Positions 15,017 to 24,848 of a stretch of 43,106 bases of DNA are shown piece after piece; position 1 is the first letter of the stretch, and every line of letters begins with the position of its first letter. Where the stretch lies: positions 1 through 43,106 of the IMG/VR virus record IMGVR_UViG_3300037993_000065; one strand, written 5' to 3'. The notes beneath the pieces were generated by a model. That model did no database searches and was not told the DNA's origin. It saw only the letters and a program-made list of their open reading frames with translations. This stretch comes from a virus. A program made the position numbers and the translations under genes.

Positions 15017-18000
15017 GCTTTGAGCGTGAAAAGAACGGAAAACGCCTTGTCATGGCGGGTGCTCTCAACACCGTCAGCCCCCCAGATTCGCTCAAAGATG
15101 GCGAATACGCCTATTTGCAAAATTGCCGCAGACTGAATTCCACGCGCATCACCGGGCGGCCAACGGCGGATAGTTCACTATTCAACGTGGGGGCACCGCC
15201 GCACACGATTGAGCGCGTAGACTATGGCGGAAGCACCGTTCGCATGGTCGGGGCAGGCTCGAATCTCTACGTCAATTCGACGCTGGCCGTGGACTCTGGA
15301 TTTTCAGGAAACCCTCTCTCGCTCGTGACGCTTGAGCCGAATCAGAGCGTTTCTCCGTGGGTGTATGTGGGGGATTCGTCTCAGGCGGTCACGATTGTTG
15401 GAACGGGTCAGCAGTGTACATCAGCGGTTAAAGTACGCGCCTCGGACGGCCTGACGCGAAAGACAGGTATCAAAGAGCCGCAGTACTCCCCTGTGATCGG
15501 CATCAACATTGACTCTTCAGCAATCTGGCTATCTCTTCCGGCCAATACCCCGCCGTGGACGAATCAGAACGGATCCAACCCGAATCAGAACTACTCTGGG
15601 ACGGACACTCATCCGCCATATCCTACCATCATCCCAACCCCGGTATACGGGGCGACAGTGCAGCTTACCGTGACGGGAACGGCAACGGTGAATGGGAACA
15701 CTCATGCGCCTGGAGATTCCGGGCCGTCTGGGGCCGGGTATCCTGGTAACTTTATCACTTCCCCTGAAATCGTGGTCTATGCGTTCACGGACGCTGACGG
15801 GAATATCATCGCGCAATCATCGGCGGTGGGCGCTCCCCCGGTTCTGGGCAACGTGGGAGCATCAGCCACGATAACGGTCCCGTATGGCGCGGCGCAGCTT
15901 CAAATCGGCATCAACTCAGAGGGTGGAAACTTTTCGGCCAACTCCGGCGCGTTCACCGTGCAAGGGTATGTGTCCACCAACGCCATCACCACAAACACGT
16001 CTATCGTGGGACTGGTGATGGCGTATGTGTGGGGCGACTCGCCTCATACCGGGCCGGTGGCGAGTTACATATGGAAAAATCCGAACGATGGTGGAACAGG
16101 CATATCTCGGTCTATCGGGACGGCTCAGGCTTCCCCATCGAATAATTCTCTCATCTTCGACTCCACGCCGGAAGATAGTACTGTCCCGGTGCAATGGACA
16201 ACCTTGCAGTCAAATGGGAGCACAGTGGGAACGATCCCTCTGTTTTCTCCTGCTTTGGAGTCAGAAGGGTACGAGGACTTCAACGCTTGCATCGTGGGGC
16301 AGCTATTTTTCCCTGCGCCGGGAATATACGACGTCCAGATCAAGTGCAAGGATCAGGTTATGTTCGGCATGGGCGGTGGAATCACTTCCACGAGCCAGCC
16401 AGTTTATGGAGCCAACGGCCAGAGCATCACCGTGGTAAATGGCTATCCGCTCCTGTACGTTACGACGGTTAACGGAGAAGGCGGCCAGCAGACATTCAAT
16501 CTGACCGTACAGGTTCCCGCGCTTGGGGTTTACGGATTTGAATTTAATTGGGATTACTGGTATCACACCGGGCGGTCGCTCATTGTCGAGATCGGACCAA
16601 CTCCTGGTGCTCCAGTGGCGTTGATTCCCCCTCAGCCTCCGAGCGTCAGAACCAATGTCCAGTATTGGGCGAAGTACCGGGCAACGGAGACAGGAGCGGT
16701 ATCGAATCCCTCACCGGGATCAATGGTAGAGCTTACACCGGTCCTGACCAACACGATTCAGGTTCCCTACTCGAACGATCCTCAAGTGGCGGTCTATGAT
16801 CTTTACCGTCAAGATCAGGGGCTTCCCAATCCCACCTACGTTGCCACTGGTCCGAATGACGGATTGGGTGGAACGATCAACGGTATCGTCTATAACACCG
16901 CGATTGAGGACACGCTTTCGGACCTTGCTGCTGCTACGAATCCGACAATGGACTTTGACGACTTCGAGCCGTTTCCGTCTGTTGGTGCTCCGCTGTCGGG
17001 CATGGTGACTATCGTCGATGGTGTGGTGACGTGGAAGAGCGGCAATAAGTTTCCTCTTGATATGCTGGCCGGGACCATCATTCTTATAGGCTCCCCCACT
17101 CAGACGGCCTACACTCTGTTTCAGCGGCCATTGAGCGCGACGACGCTGGTACTAGAGGACGTTGCCGACACGATTGGAGACGCGGCGGGAGATGGAGTCC
17201 CGTTCAACATCGCACAGCCGATCCTTGCACAGCAGCCGCTTCCGTCGATGTGGGGGCCGGATGCCTACGGGTTCACTCATGCTTGTGGGGATCCAAACCA
17301 GCCGGGGGCGTACAAGTGGACCAAAGCGTACAACCCCGACTCTGCGCCGGATACAAACACGCTTCTGCTCACGTCACCCTCGGACCCGCTGATGGGCGGG
17401 GGTCTCATCAATGGCGTGTCGATGGTGTTTTCAACCCGGTACGCATGGCTGATGTATCCAAACTTCGCAAACGCTGTGGCGACGGCAACCGGGATTCAGG
17501 GCAACCAGTGGCAACCCATTCTCGCAATGGAGGATCGCGGCCTCTACATTCGCAACTGCCTGTGCTCCCTCGGCGGAAAAGCGATAGCGTTCCGGGCGAA
17601 CGATGGCATTTATCGCACGTCGGGAAGCGGATCGAAGTCTATCACCCAGCGAATCTACAACCTGTTCCCGCATGAGAACTACAAACCATCTCCGGTGACG
17701 GTAGGACCGTACACAGTCTATCCGCCAAACGATTCACTGCCGCAAAAGCTAGCGTATCAGAACGGCTACATCTACTGGGATTATCAGGACGTGAACGGAA
17801 CATACCGGACGCTGGTCTACGATGAGGCGGCTGAGGGCTGGAGCGTTGACGTAGGAGGAGGGTTCCAGTTCTCATGCCACGCCGGGGAGTTTGCTCCGGG
17901 GGTGAACGATACCGCCGTAGGGTGTTCTGATGGCTCTGTGCGTATCCTGAAGTCGGGCGGAATTGAGCCTGCCGTTTCAGTGGTGGCAACTGGCGCAGAG

Positions 18001-18639
18001 AACGGCGGGGATGCTCGCGCTCTCAAGCGGATGGCTGATGTGTTTGTTCGCGCCATAGTGAATTCCAGCCCGGTCACGGTGGGCCTCTACGCCAACCAGT
18101 ACCAGACTGCGCTTACGGGGTACTCTCCAGCATCTCTGGCGGCAAATGGCGTCCTGTCTCCCTATGTTCTGGACTGGGGAGGCAACCAGCCGCAAGACCT
18201 GATCGACATTGAAGCGACGTTCTCGTGGCCGACAAACAACCCAACAGAGCTAGACCTCTGGCAGCCTGATTTCTTTGGTCTGCCCCTGGCAATTCAAACG
18301 CGGGTGACGGAAGCCACATCATGCGGCCTGAGCGACTGGGGCCATTGCTACCTGGTTGACCTCCAATACGCATCAAGTCAACCCGTTACCGTGACGCTGA
18401 ACACAGACCAGGGTGATGTGTCAGTGACATTCCCGGCGGCTGGGTCGTTGTTTGTCCCTGCAAAGATCGCGCTCAAGGTTCCTCCGCTAAAATGGAAGAC
18501 GTGCGCTTGGCAGGTCACGTCGAGCGCAGAATGGTATCTTTTTGATCTTGTAGGATGGATCGGCACATGGGAGCGCAGTAGGGAATACGAGAAGTTTCAC
18601 CCGTTCGGGCACATTCAACAAGCAGGAGGGGTTCGATGA
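15013..18639 (+). CDS. Large tail-tube/nozzle-like structural protein, 1208 aa
   Basis: The N-terminus (MAGALNTVSPPDSLKDGEYA, then LQNCRRL) resembles the opening of podoviral tail tubular B or P22 gp10-like proteins, which begin with a 'gln-t-r-p-x-x-l-x-x-g' stretch. The body is beta-rich. It includes Ig- or fibronectin-like segments in the middle and a propeller-like C-terminal half (RANDGIYRTSGSGSKSI, DVNGTYRTLVYDEAAEGW). It probably forms the distal tail conduit. At 1208 aa it is longer than T7 gp12 (about 790), with inserted beta domains between residues 180 and 560. It overlaps both neighbours by 4 nt. Confidence 0.65.
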   Translation: MSFEREKNGKRLVMAGALNTVSPPDSLKDGEYAYLQNCRRLNSTRITGRPTADSSLFNVGAPPHTIERVDYGGSTVRMVGAGSNLYVNSTLAVDSGFSGNPLSLVTLEPNQSVSPWVYVGDSSQAVTIVGTGQQCTSAVKVRASDGLTRKTGIKEPQYSPVIGINIDSSAIWLSLPANTPPWTNQNGSNPNQNYSGTDTHPPYPTIIPTPVYGATVQLTVTGTATVNGNTHAPGDSGPSGAGYPGNFITSPEIVVYAFTDADGNIIAQSSAVGAPPVLGNVGASATITVPYGAAQLQIGINSEGGNFSANSGAFTVQGYVSTNAITTNTSIVGLVMAYVWGDSPHTGPVASYIWKNPNDGGTGISRSIGTAQASPSNNSLIFDSTPEDSTVPVQWTTLQSNGSTVGTIPLFSPALESEGYEDFNACIVGQLFFPAPGIYDVQIKCKDQVMFGMGGGITSTSQPVYGANGQSITVVNGYPLLYVTTVNGEGGQQTFNLTVQVPALGVYGFEFNWDYWYHTGRSLIVEIGPTPGAPVALIPPQPPSVRTNVQYWAKYRATETGAVSNPSPGSMVELTPVLTNTIQVPYSNDPQVAVYDLYRQDQGLPNPTYVATGPNDGLGGTINGIVYNTAIEDTLSDLAAATNPTMDFDDFEPFPSVGAPLSGMVTIVDGVVTWKSGNKFPLDMLAGTIILIGSPTQTAYTLFQRPLSATTLVLEDVADTIGDAAGDGVPFNIAQPILAQQPLPSMWGPDAYGFTHACGDPNQPGAYKWTKAYNPDSAPDTNTLLLTSPSDPLMGGGLINGVSMVFSTRYAWLMYPNFANAVATATGIQGNQWQPILAMEDRGLYIRNCLCSLGGKAIAFRANDGIYRTSGSGSKSITQRIYNLFPHENYKPSPVTVGPYTVYPPNDSLPQKLAYQNGYIYWDYQDVNGTYRTLVYDEAAEGWSVDVGGGFQFSCHAGEFAPGVNDTAVGCSDGSVRILKSGGIEPAVSVVATGAENGGDARALKRMADVFVRAIVNSSPVTVGLYANQYQTALTGYSPASLAANGVLSPYVLDWGGNQPQDLIDIEATFSWPTNNPTELDLWQPDFFGLPLAIQTRVTEATSCGLSDWGHCYLVDLQYASSQPVTVTLNTDQGDVSVTFPAAGSLFVPAKIALKVPPLKWKTCAWQVTSSAEWYLFDLVGWIGTWERSREYEKFHPFGHIQQAGGVR

Positions 18640-18815
18640 GCGCACAGAACATTCAATTCACGCCTCCAAAGGCCGAAGGAAAGACTGGAGATGATCTGAC
18701 ACGGCACGTTGACCAGATGCACCAGTTGATTTTTAACAAGCTGCAAAACCACTTTGAGGCTATAAGCGCCTTAAATACGCGCATCGCGGCATTGGAGGCG
18801 GAGCAGAAAAAATGA
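18636..18815 (+). CDS. Short coiled-coil tail protein, 59 aa
   Basis: It has a perfect ribosome site (AGGAGGGG) before ATG 18636, an ATGA overlap upstream and a 4-nt overlap downstream. The product (MSAQNIQFTPPKAEG...) is a single amphipathic helix (LTRHVDQMHQLIFNKLQ, then HFEAISALNTRIAALEAEQ) likely to form a coiled coil. It may be an adaptor or trimerisation piece for the tail fibre gene that follows. Confidence 0.75.
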   Translation: MSAQNIQFTPPKAEGKTGDDLTRHVDQMHQLIFNKLQNHFEAISALNTRIAALEAEQKK

Positions 18816-19417
18816 GTCTAATCACAAACAATTCGAGGGCGGGTGTATCTCCTATCGGGACGGTATCGCCCAACTCTGGGTCTGCTGGAAACACGAACTC
18901 AAGCTACGCGCAGAATGCTTACACGTCTGGTATCAACTTGCAAGGAACTGGCACATCGTACACGCTGCAAGATACTGATTATCAAGGAATTGTACTGTTC
19001 GATACCTCATCTGCTATCTCTGTGTCCCTGAACTCGGCAGTGAAGACGAACTTTCAGACATCAATTCTAAACATAGGGACTGGCGCGATTACGTTGACCA
19101 CAAGCGACAGTTCATCCATCAACAGCGGCGGGTCAACGCTTGCTCTTGGGAGCGGTCAGGGGTGCCAAGTATTCTTTGCCAACCGCGCATGGTCTGCCTA
19201 TGTAGGTACAACGGTGCTTCAGGTGGTTCCACAAAACACCCCGGCTACTGCGGGGGGGTATCTGACGGGATACAATTCTTCAACTGGGGCATTTACCGCT
19301 AACGCAACAGCAGGAATATCGGCTACCATAACAACAGCAGCACTGACGGCCCTTGGTTCGCAGGGCAGCATGACTTTTGTTAATGGGCTTTTGACGGCTC
19401 AGGTGCAAGCGAATTAG
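18812..19417 (+). CDS. Tail fibre-like protein, 201 aa
   Basis: The product (MSLITNNSRAGVSPIGTV...) is Ser, Thr, Asn and Gly-rich with few charges. It contains TSYTLQDTDYQGIVLF and SILNIGTGAITLTTS, a beta-repeat style common in phage fibre and neck-whisker domains. Coupling to the coiled-coil gene and placement after the nozzle gene support a virion surface role. Receptor target unknown. Confidence 0.6.
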   Translation: MSLITNNSRAGVSPIGTVSPNSGSAGNTNSSYAQNAYTSGINLQGTGTSYTLQDTDYQGIVLFDTSSAISVSLNSAVKTNFQTSILNIGTGAITLTTSDSSSINSGGSTLALGSGQGCQVFFANRAWSAYVGTTVLQVVPQNTPATAGGYLTGYNSSTGAFTANATAGISATITTAALTALGSQGSMTFVNGLLTAQVQAN

Positions 19418-19426
19418 GAGAAGGCG

Positions 19427-19987
19427 ATGAGCGGATTTATCGGGAGCTTGATTGATCTGGCAGAAGGCGATCCGGCGCAGACTCAGGAGAATCAACTGAG
19501 TGCGCTTGGCGGATACGAAACTGGCATCGGCGAGACGGGCACCACTGCGGCCCTGAATTACGATCTCGGCCTTCTGAGCGGCGATCCGACGAAGATGGCG
19601 CAGACGCTTGCACCGGAAATCAGCGCGGGGCAGCAGCAAGCCGGACAGCAGCAGAAGACTCTTGCGGAGTTTGCCCCCCGGTCAGGCGGTACAGCGGCGC
19701 AGTCGAACGCTGCCCAGACGGGCGAACGGGCAAATATCATCAATCTGGAAGGCGGATTGCAGCAGGGCGCGGCGGGTCAGGCGGGAGGACTTGGAGCGTC
19801 TGATCTTGGCATGGCCACGAACAACATCAATGACGTGGCAACGATGAAGACCGCTCGTAGGGCATCTACCATCAGCGATTGGAACGAAATCGCAAAAGCA
19901 GCGGCGGAAATCGCAACGATGAATCCGGAGAAGGGCGACGTTGGCGGTACCCCCGGAGCCGGTAATGCGCAGTCAGCAGAGGACTAA
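19427..19987 (+). CDS. Putative internal or ejected virion protein, 186 aa
   Basis: A GGAGAAGG ribosome site precedes ATG 19427. The product starts with a hydrophobic helix (MSGFIGSLIDLAEGD) and continues with a Gln, Ala and Gly-rich helical part (ISAGQQQAGQQQKTLAEF) and a helical C-terminus. It has the low-complexity, helical build of short ejection proteins and precedes two longer proteins of that kind. Role inferred. Confidence 0.5.
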   Translation: MSGFIGSLIDLAEGDPAQTQENQLSALGGYETGIGETGTTAALNYDLGLLSGDPTKMAQTLAPEISAGQQQAGQQQKTLAEFAPRSGGTAAQSNAAQTGERANIINLEGGLQQGAAGQAGGLGASDLGMATNNINDVATMKTARRASTISDWNEIAKAAAEIATMNPEKGDVGGTPGAGNAQSAED

Positions 19988-19996
19988 GGAGGAAGT

Positions 19997-20362
19997 ATGT
20001 CGCAACCGTTTCAAAGGGCAATCGGCGGAGTAACCCCGCTTGGAGTCATCACGGTCACGCCGGGAACTCCCATTAACGTGCTCAAGAATCTCAGTCTGGC
20101 AACGAAGACCTACTCGTTTCAAGCTCGACAGTTGGGCATCAGCGTAGACTCATCTCCTTCGGGAGAGGTTTATGTCAACTACGGCAACGTGGCAGGCGAG
20201 GATGCAAACGTGACGGCCATGATTATCCAGTCGGGAACAGTGACCAGCCTCCCTGCTTACGGCGTGGCGACTGAGGGCGAGTTGGACTTGTCGCAGTGGT
20301 ACATTGACGGGAGCGCGGCTTGCGTTGTGGCGCTATATGCACTTGACGCAAGTTCTGCTTAA
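19997..20362 (+). CDS. Small beta-rich virion protein, 121 aa
   Basis: A strong AGGAGG ribosome site precedes ATG 19997. The product (MSQPFQRAIGGVTPLGVITV...) has few helices and no membrane segment. It resembles in size and composition the 121-aa protein at 12249-12614. It is probably a minor tail or head component; family not recognised. Confidence 0.55.
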   Translation: MSQPFQRAIGGVTPLGVITVTPGTPINVLKNLSLATKTYSFQARQLGISVDSSPSGEVYVNYGNVAGEDANVTAMIIQSGTVTSLPAYGVATEGELDLSQWYIDGSAACVVALYALDASSA

Positions 20363-20374
20363 AGGAGAACGACT

Positions 20375-21742
20375 ATGGCTTTGGTGGACATTCTTGAGGG
20401 CGTAGGCAATGCGTTGGGCAAGGGGGCGAAGGTAACTGGTACGGTGCTCAAGCCCATTGCGAAACGCACTGCGGAAGTCGTGTCTGGGGAAGCGCCGGAG
20501 CTTGACCGCGAGCGCCGTGAGCAGCGCATGGCTTTGGACAATGCCGGGATCGAAGCCAAGGCCAATCTGATCGAGCAGCGGCTAAAGCAAGGCGGACTCA
20601 CGCCGGAGCAGAACAACCAGCTTATTGACGAACTGAGCAAGCTCTACGCGCATCCGACTCAAGCTCCCAACCTGATGCAACGGCTTCATCGCATCGTTCA
20701 CGGCGGCAAGGGGACGACGTACCAGCCGAACACTCCGGCCAACTTGGGCGACATTTTTTCGGCTCAGGATACTGCACTGCAAAACCGGAAGCAAGACGCA
20801 GAGAAGAGCAAGTTTGCTGACATGATGAAGGAGATAGAGGAGCGCGGGAAGTTCAAAGGATCGAAATCCAAGTCTCCTCCGTTACCCGGCAGCCAGCTTC
20901 CCTCAGATGCGACGGACCCGGCTGGGAATCCCATTCCAGAGGCTTCGCGCAACGCTGGGCAGTCCTTTGTGGAGTTCAATGGAGCGTGGTGGCCAGTAGC
21001 CAAGCCAAAGCCTATCTTCAAGAAGGTAAAGGGCCATGCGGTGCTGGTGGACCCGATGAGCGGGGCGATTCTGCGCGATCTTGGACCGGAAGACGCTGCA
21101 AAGGTGACAACTCGTCAGACTCCGCAGCCGGGAGACGATGGGCAAATGCACATGGTATCGCTCACCTCCGTCACGACTCCAGAAGGCGCGGTGATCGACG
21201 TGGAACCGCAGCAAGGCGAAGAGCAGACCTCCGAACAAAAACCTCCCTCAGCGGGACCAAAGCCTTCGACTGGTGCTCGTCCCGTGCAGCCGAAAGGTGC
21301 TCCGGTAGTTGCCGGATTCACTGGTCTGGCCCACAAGAAGAACGCAACGGCACCGCAAAACAAGGCAGATGCGGACGTGGTGGAGGCAACAAAGCTATCG
21401 TCTATCGCAGACCAAGTGGCAGCCAAGCCGAATGACGCAATTAACCAGAGGCGTCTCGCGGTGGCATTGGAACGCGCTTCCGCTGGCCGATTTACCACTC
21501 AGGCGCTTGACTACATCAAAAATCACACTGGATGGGGAAATACCATTCAAGAGTGGGCAAACAGCCCTACTACTGGAGCGTTACCTCCTGATGTTATGCG
21601 TCAGTTGATTGATGGAGCACATGAGAACCTGAAAGCGGCGCGTGATGCTCAGGCGGCTGCGTATGGAAGTGGAAACCAGCCCGCTGCGGGAGCACAGCCG
21701 AAAGTGCTCAAGTACAACCCGGCGAGCGGGAGGTTGGAGTAA
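20375..21742 (+). CDS. Putative ejection (internal virion) protein, 455 aa
   Basis: AAAGGAG precedes ATG 20375. The N-terminus (MALVDILEGVGNALGKGAKV) is a small-residue helix typical of membrane-inserting ejection proteins. Charged helices and long Pro, Gln and Lys-rich linkers follow, then a helical C-terminal domain (NQRRLAVALERASAGRFT). It overlaps the next gene by 1 nt (TAATG). It probably leaves the capsid with the DNA and helps form the conduit through the envelope. Confidence 0.55.
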   Translation: MALVDILEGVGNALGKGAKVTGTVLKPIAKRTAEVVSGEAPELDRERREQRMALDNAGIEAKANLIEQRLKQGGLTPEQNNQLIDELSKLYAHPTQAPNLMQRLHRIVHGGKGTTYQPNTPANLGDIFSAQDTALQNRKQDAEKSKFADMMKEIEERGKFKGSKSKSPPLPGSQLPSDATDPAGNPIPEASRNAGQSFVEFNGAWWPVAKPKPIFKKVKGHAVLVDPMSGAILRDLGPEDAAKVTTRQTPQPGDDGQMHMVSLTSVTTPEGAVIDVEPQQGEEQTSEQKPPSAGPKPSTGARPVQPKGAPVVAGFTGLAHKKNATAPQNKADADVVEATKLSSIADQVAAKPNDAINQRRLAVALERASAGRFTTQALDYIKNHTGWGNTIQEWANSPTTGALPPDVMRQLIDGAHENLKAARDAQAAAYGSGNQPAAGAQPKVLKYNPASGRLE

Positions 21743-23742
21743 TGCCCAAGCGCGTTCAACTTCCAGACGGCAATATCGGCGAGTTCCCTGATTCCATGTC
21801 GGATCAGCAGATTGAGTCGGTATTGCAGAAGCAGTTTCCCCCAGAATCTGCCCCCAAACAATACGCGGGCCCGAATGACCCAAGCAACCGCACACCTACA
21901 GGGGAGCCGCTACCCGACGACCCGCGCAACGCTGCCCAGCGCAGGATGGATTTGCTCGTCACCCCCGACCCGCGCCGGGAAGAGTGGCAGAGCAAGCCGA
22001 GGAACCTTGCCGACACTTTTGCTCGTGGAGTGGCGGAGAACGTCATCCCGATTGTGTCGCACCCGGTTGACACCGCGAAGGGTTTTGCGTCAAGCGTCGC
22101 AAGTTCAATTGAAGAGGCACCAAGAAACCCCTTTGGTTTTGTGGGGGCATTTCTTCGGCCTCAGGTTGAGCAAGCGGTTAAGGAGTTTCAGGAAGACCCT
22201 GTGAAGGCGACCGCTCATCTTGTCGGGCAGGGAGCGGGGATGTGGGCAACTGGTGAAGTTGGCGGTGCAGCGGCAAAAGGCGCGAAGAACCTTGCAGGAA
22301 CCATGCGTAAGGGAGTGCATTCGGTAGCGCAGAAACTGACTGGACTCGGAGAGCGAGCGGTCAAAGAAGACGTAGCCACCTCGGCACGGAAGGCAGGAAA
22401 GGAAGCAAAGGCAACTGAGGAAGCCAACCGTGCAGCATTAAAGAAGCATGAGTCTGATGTGCAGTTGGCAGAGAAGAAGAACCTACGGGCGCACATGGAG
22501 CATCTGGTTGCGAAGACTGAAGCAGAACAGGCCAACGCGGCGGCGCGGGCGATTCCTGATGCTTGTGCAGGCCTTGAGGAATACATTGCGCGTCAGTCTA
22601 AGGACTTGAGGGCGGAGATTGAAACTGCCCGCGAGGAGGCTCTGGAAGAGGGGAACAAAAAATTCAGCGCGGTCAACGAAAAGCTCAACCACGTTAAAGC
22701 GGACTCTGGAAACGTGGTTGCTGGACTGGAAGATGCCGCAAGCAAGATCAAGGGGTCTCAGATACGAGGCTCTGAGGCTAACCCTCGCATTCTCGACGAC
22801 ATTCAGACCAGAATCCAGAAGGGTGACACGTTCAACTATGAGGACTTGCAGGGCTACTACTCCGAACTCAACCGGGAACTGAGCAAGGGGACGCTTCCCG
22901 GTGACGTTTACGCTGCCTATGACACGCTTCATGAGTCATTCGGGAACGAGATGCAGCGTATTGCTGACGATAACGGCGTGGGCGCGGAACGTAAAGACGC
23001 CAGCGATTACTGGCGCAGAATGAAGCAGGCATTTGGCAAGGAGTACAATCCCTCCGATGCGGCTACGAAAACGATGGAACGCGCTTCCCCGGAATGGGCA
23101 CGGACGGAAGATGAAGCCAAACAGTTGAATCTTCTGGGCTCCTTCAATCACACTATCCCCGAACTGGTGAAGGGACTCCGTTCTGCTCGTGAGCGGTTGA
23201 GCGCGCTTTCCAGTGAGAGTTCCCGTCCCACCGCGAAGATCCCTGAATATCCCGAAGGTGTCACGGCAGAACCTCCCAAGACCAAGACCGTAGAAGTGCC
23301 GGAGGTGAACATTCGCGCATTGCGTGAAAAACTCCTTGACAAGTGGGTAAAGGGCGAGGAGGGGATGGGACGATACCAGGTGGCGCGTCTCATGTCGGGC
23401 GGCGTGGGTGCCGTCATCGGCGCTTTGATGGACCGTGGACTGGGTGCCGGTATTGGTGGAACCATCGGAGCTACGCTGGGGCCTACTGCCATCGCAAAGT
23501 TGGTAGAGAGTCCATTGGTTCGCGAGTGGCTTACGCGGCCTCCCACCGGCGAACTGGAGACACTTCAGAAGCTACCCTATGCCGACCGAATCCGAATCAC
23601 GGACGGAATCAAGAAAGTGGTTCAGGAAGCCCAGAAGAAGGGCGTTGATGTCAATCCTGCATGGTCTGCCGCATACGCTATCCCAGTTGCGTCTCAACAG
23701 AAAAAGCTCCGCGACCTGTACCCGGAGAAACCTCAGCAGTGA
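21742..23742 (+). CDS. Large ejection-type internal virion protein, 666 aa
   Basis: The N-terminal 35 residues (VQLPDGNIGEFPDSMSDQQIESVLQKQF) look like the short 'DG...P.x.T.e.i...l' motif often found at the start of phage internal proteins. Long coiled coils follow (about residues 200-330). Near residues 550-580 a Gly/Ala-rich hydrophobic segment (GGVGAVIGALMDRGLGAGI) could insert in membranes. The build matches the largest protein ejected by podoviruses. No lytic transglycosylase motif is visible. Confidence 0.6.
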   Translation: MPKRVQLPDGNIGEFPDSMSDQQIESVLQKQFPPESAPKQYAGPNDPSNRTPTGEPLPDDPRNAAQRRMDLLVTPDPRREEWQSKPRNLADTFARGVAENVIPIVSHPVDTAKGFASSVASSIEEAPRNPFGFVGAFLRPQVEQAVKEFQEDPVKATAHLVGQGAGMWATGEVGGAAAKGAKNLAGTMRKGVHSVAQKLTGLGERAVKEDVATSARKAGKEAKATEEANRAALKKHESDVQLAEKKNLRAHMEHLVAKTEAEQANAAARAIPDACAGLEEYIARQSKDLRAEIETAREEALEEGNKKFSAVNEKLNHVKADSGNVVAGLEDAASKIKGSQIRGSEANPRILDDIQTRIQKGDTFNYEDLQGYYSELNRELSKGTLPGDVYAAYDTLHESFGNEMQRIADDNGVGAERKDASDYWRRMKQAFGKEYNPSDAATKTMERASPEWARTEDEAKQLNLLGSFNHTIPELVKGLRSARERLSALSSESSRPTAKIPEYPEGVTAEPPKTKTVEVPEVNIRALREKLLDKWVKGEEGMGRYQVARLMSGGVGAVIGALMDRGLGAGIGGTIGATLGPTAIAKLVESPLVREWLTRPPTGELETLQKLPYADRIRITDGIKKVVQEAQKKGVDVNPAWSAAYAIPVASQQKKLRDLYPEKPQQ

Positions 23743-24656
23743 TCCTGTCCGCCTCTGCTCTCGATGACTTTGATGCTTGCGAACGCAAGTACGCGCTGCT
23801 CCACGGTTATGAGCCAACCTTCGCATCGTCTACGGCAATGCTGTACGCCGGGGTGGAGGCTGGCTTGGTGGACGTATTGCCAGGTGAGGGCGCAAAACAG
23901 GCAGTGCGAGAGATGGCGGCGCGTGTAGACCTTGAAGCCAAGGGACTCAGCGGACTCTCTGGCGTTCGTCACGTTGGCTTGCTGGCCGAGGTGCTGTCTG
24001 TGCATCTGCGGCGCGTTCTGGGGCCGCTGGAGCGTGTCGGCGACGTGTCATTCAACGGGCACACATGGCAGTCTGGCTTGTTCCGTGACAAGAGTTCTGC
24101 GCTGCATAAGATCATCCTCATCCCACATCAGGACGACGACATTATCCGCTCGGTAGCGCATCGGTGGGGAGTGGTTGGGGAACTGGCGGTGCTGAAGCAG
24201 GAAATCATGCTGACGGCGGTCGTTATCGGCCAGTCACGCGGCGGACGTAGGCATTCCCACTGGACCAAAGGACTGACCCACCCTGTACAGAAATCCCTTC
24301 GCTTTGCCCGGAGGAATGGAGACAAGTCCGGGTTCACGAAGGGATGGCAAGACGTTTGGCGTGAACAGACGCAAACCACGGCGGAGCAATGGCTTACAGC
24401 AATGGAGTCGGATGGAGTTCTGGAGGAAGCCCTGACATCGCGGCGAGTTCCGTGGCGCTCATCTGACGCAAGGGTGGTATCTGCGGAGCGGGACTTGGTG
24501 CAATTGGTTCCACGAATGGCGGAGGCATCGGCGGAATCTCCGATGCGGCGCTCGGCGTGTGATGATCTTCGCGGTCCATGCCCCCTGCAACCGTTCTGCT
24601 GGTCGGCGGAGGGGGCGGATATGGAATCGCTGGAGGAGCGGTTTCGGGTTCGGTGA
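23739..24656 (+). CDS. Cas4/RecB-like protein with a Fe-S cysteine set, catalytic residues unclear
   Basis: The start is GTG 23739, overlapping the previous stop (GTGA); the frame from 23661 would begin inside the previous gene. The 305-aa product has one N-terminal cysteine (DDFDACERKYAL, Cys14) and three near the C-terminus (CDDLRGPCPLQPFC, about 274, 281, 287). This is the split arrangement that holds a 4Fe-4S cluster in Cas4, AddB and related PD-(D/E)XK nucleases. I cannot find a clear D...ExK pair, so it may be inactive or divergent. Its last 263 bp overlap the gene on the opposite strand. Confidence 0.55.
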   Translation: MILSASALDDFDACERKYALLHGYEPTFASSTAMLYAGVEAGLVDVLPGEGAKQAVREMAARVDLEAKGLSGLSGVRHVGLLAEVLSVHLRRVLGPLERVGDVSFNGHTWQSGLFRDKSSALHKIILIPHQDDDIIRSVAHRWGVVGELAVLKQEIMLTAVVIGQSRGGRRHSHWTKGLTHPVQKSLRFARRNGDKSGFTKGWQDVWREQTQTTAEQWLTAMESDGVLEEALTSRRVPWRSSDARVVSAERDLVQLVPRMAEASAESPMRRSACDDLRGPCPLQPFCWSAEGADMESLEERFRVR

Positions 24657-24813
24657 GGAGATGGCCGAAAGCGTCATGAAGTCCTAGAATGATAAACGTA
24701 GCGAGAGGGTAGCGTCTTTCATGCGCCAAACGCTGCAATAGATCATACAGACGAGAGTCTTCCGGCCTCGAAAATTCCAAGTTTGCTTGTTTGCGCTGCT
24801 TTTTAGTCGCCAT
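24394..24813 (-). CDS. Small basic helical protein with a proline-rich tail, 139 aa
   Basis: The N-terminal 50 residues (MATKKQRKQANLEFSRPED, LYDLLQRLAHERRYPLATFIILGLHDAF) look like a compact DNA- or protein-binding helical domain. The rest is Pro-rich (PPAIPYPPPPP). The ATG at 24813 has no ribosome site but lies 6 nt after a TAAATT box, so leaderless translation is likely. The proline-rich half is antisense to the cysteine motif of the 23739-24656 gene. It has its own promoter and is not part of the operon upstream of it. Confidence 0.5.
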   Translation of the reverse strand: MATKKQRKQANLEFSRPEDSRLYDLLQRLAHERRYPLATFIILGLHDAFGHLLTEPETAPPAIPYPPPPPTSRTVAGGMDREDHHTPSAASEIPPMPPPFVEPIAPSPAPQIPPLRQMSATELAAMSGLPPELHPTPLL

Positions 24814-24819
24814 GCCTAG

Positions 24820-24848
24820 AATTTAACACATCAATCCTCATTTTACCA
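24820..24848 (-). promoter_or_regulatory. Weak promoter of the 139-aa gene, leaderless arrangement
   Basis: TAAATT (24820-24825) lies 6 nt before the ATG on the minus strand. With a 17-bp spacer the -35 would be TGGTAA (24843-24848), a poor match. The spacing to the start codon repeats that seen at other transcription-initiating genes of this genome. Confidence 0.35.
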
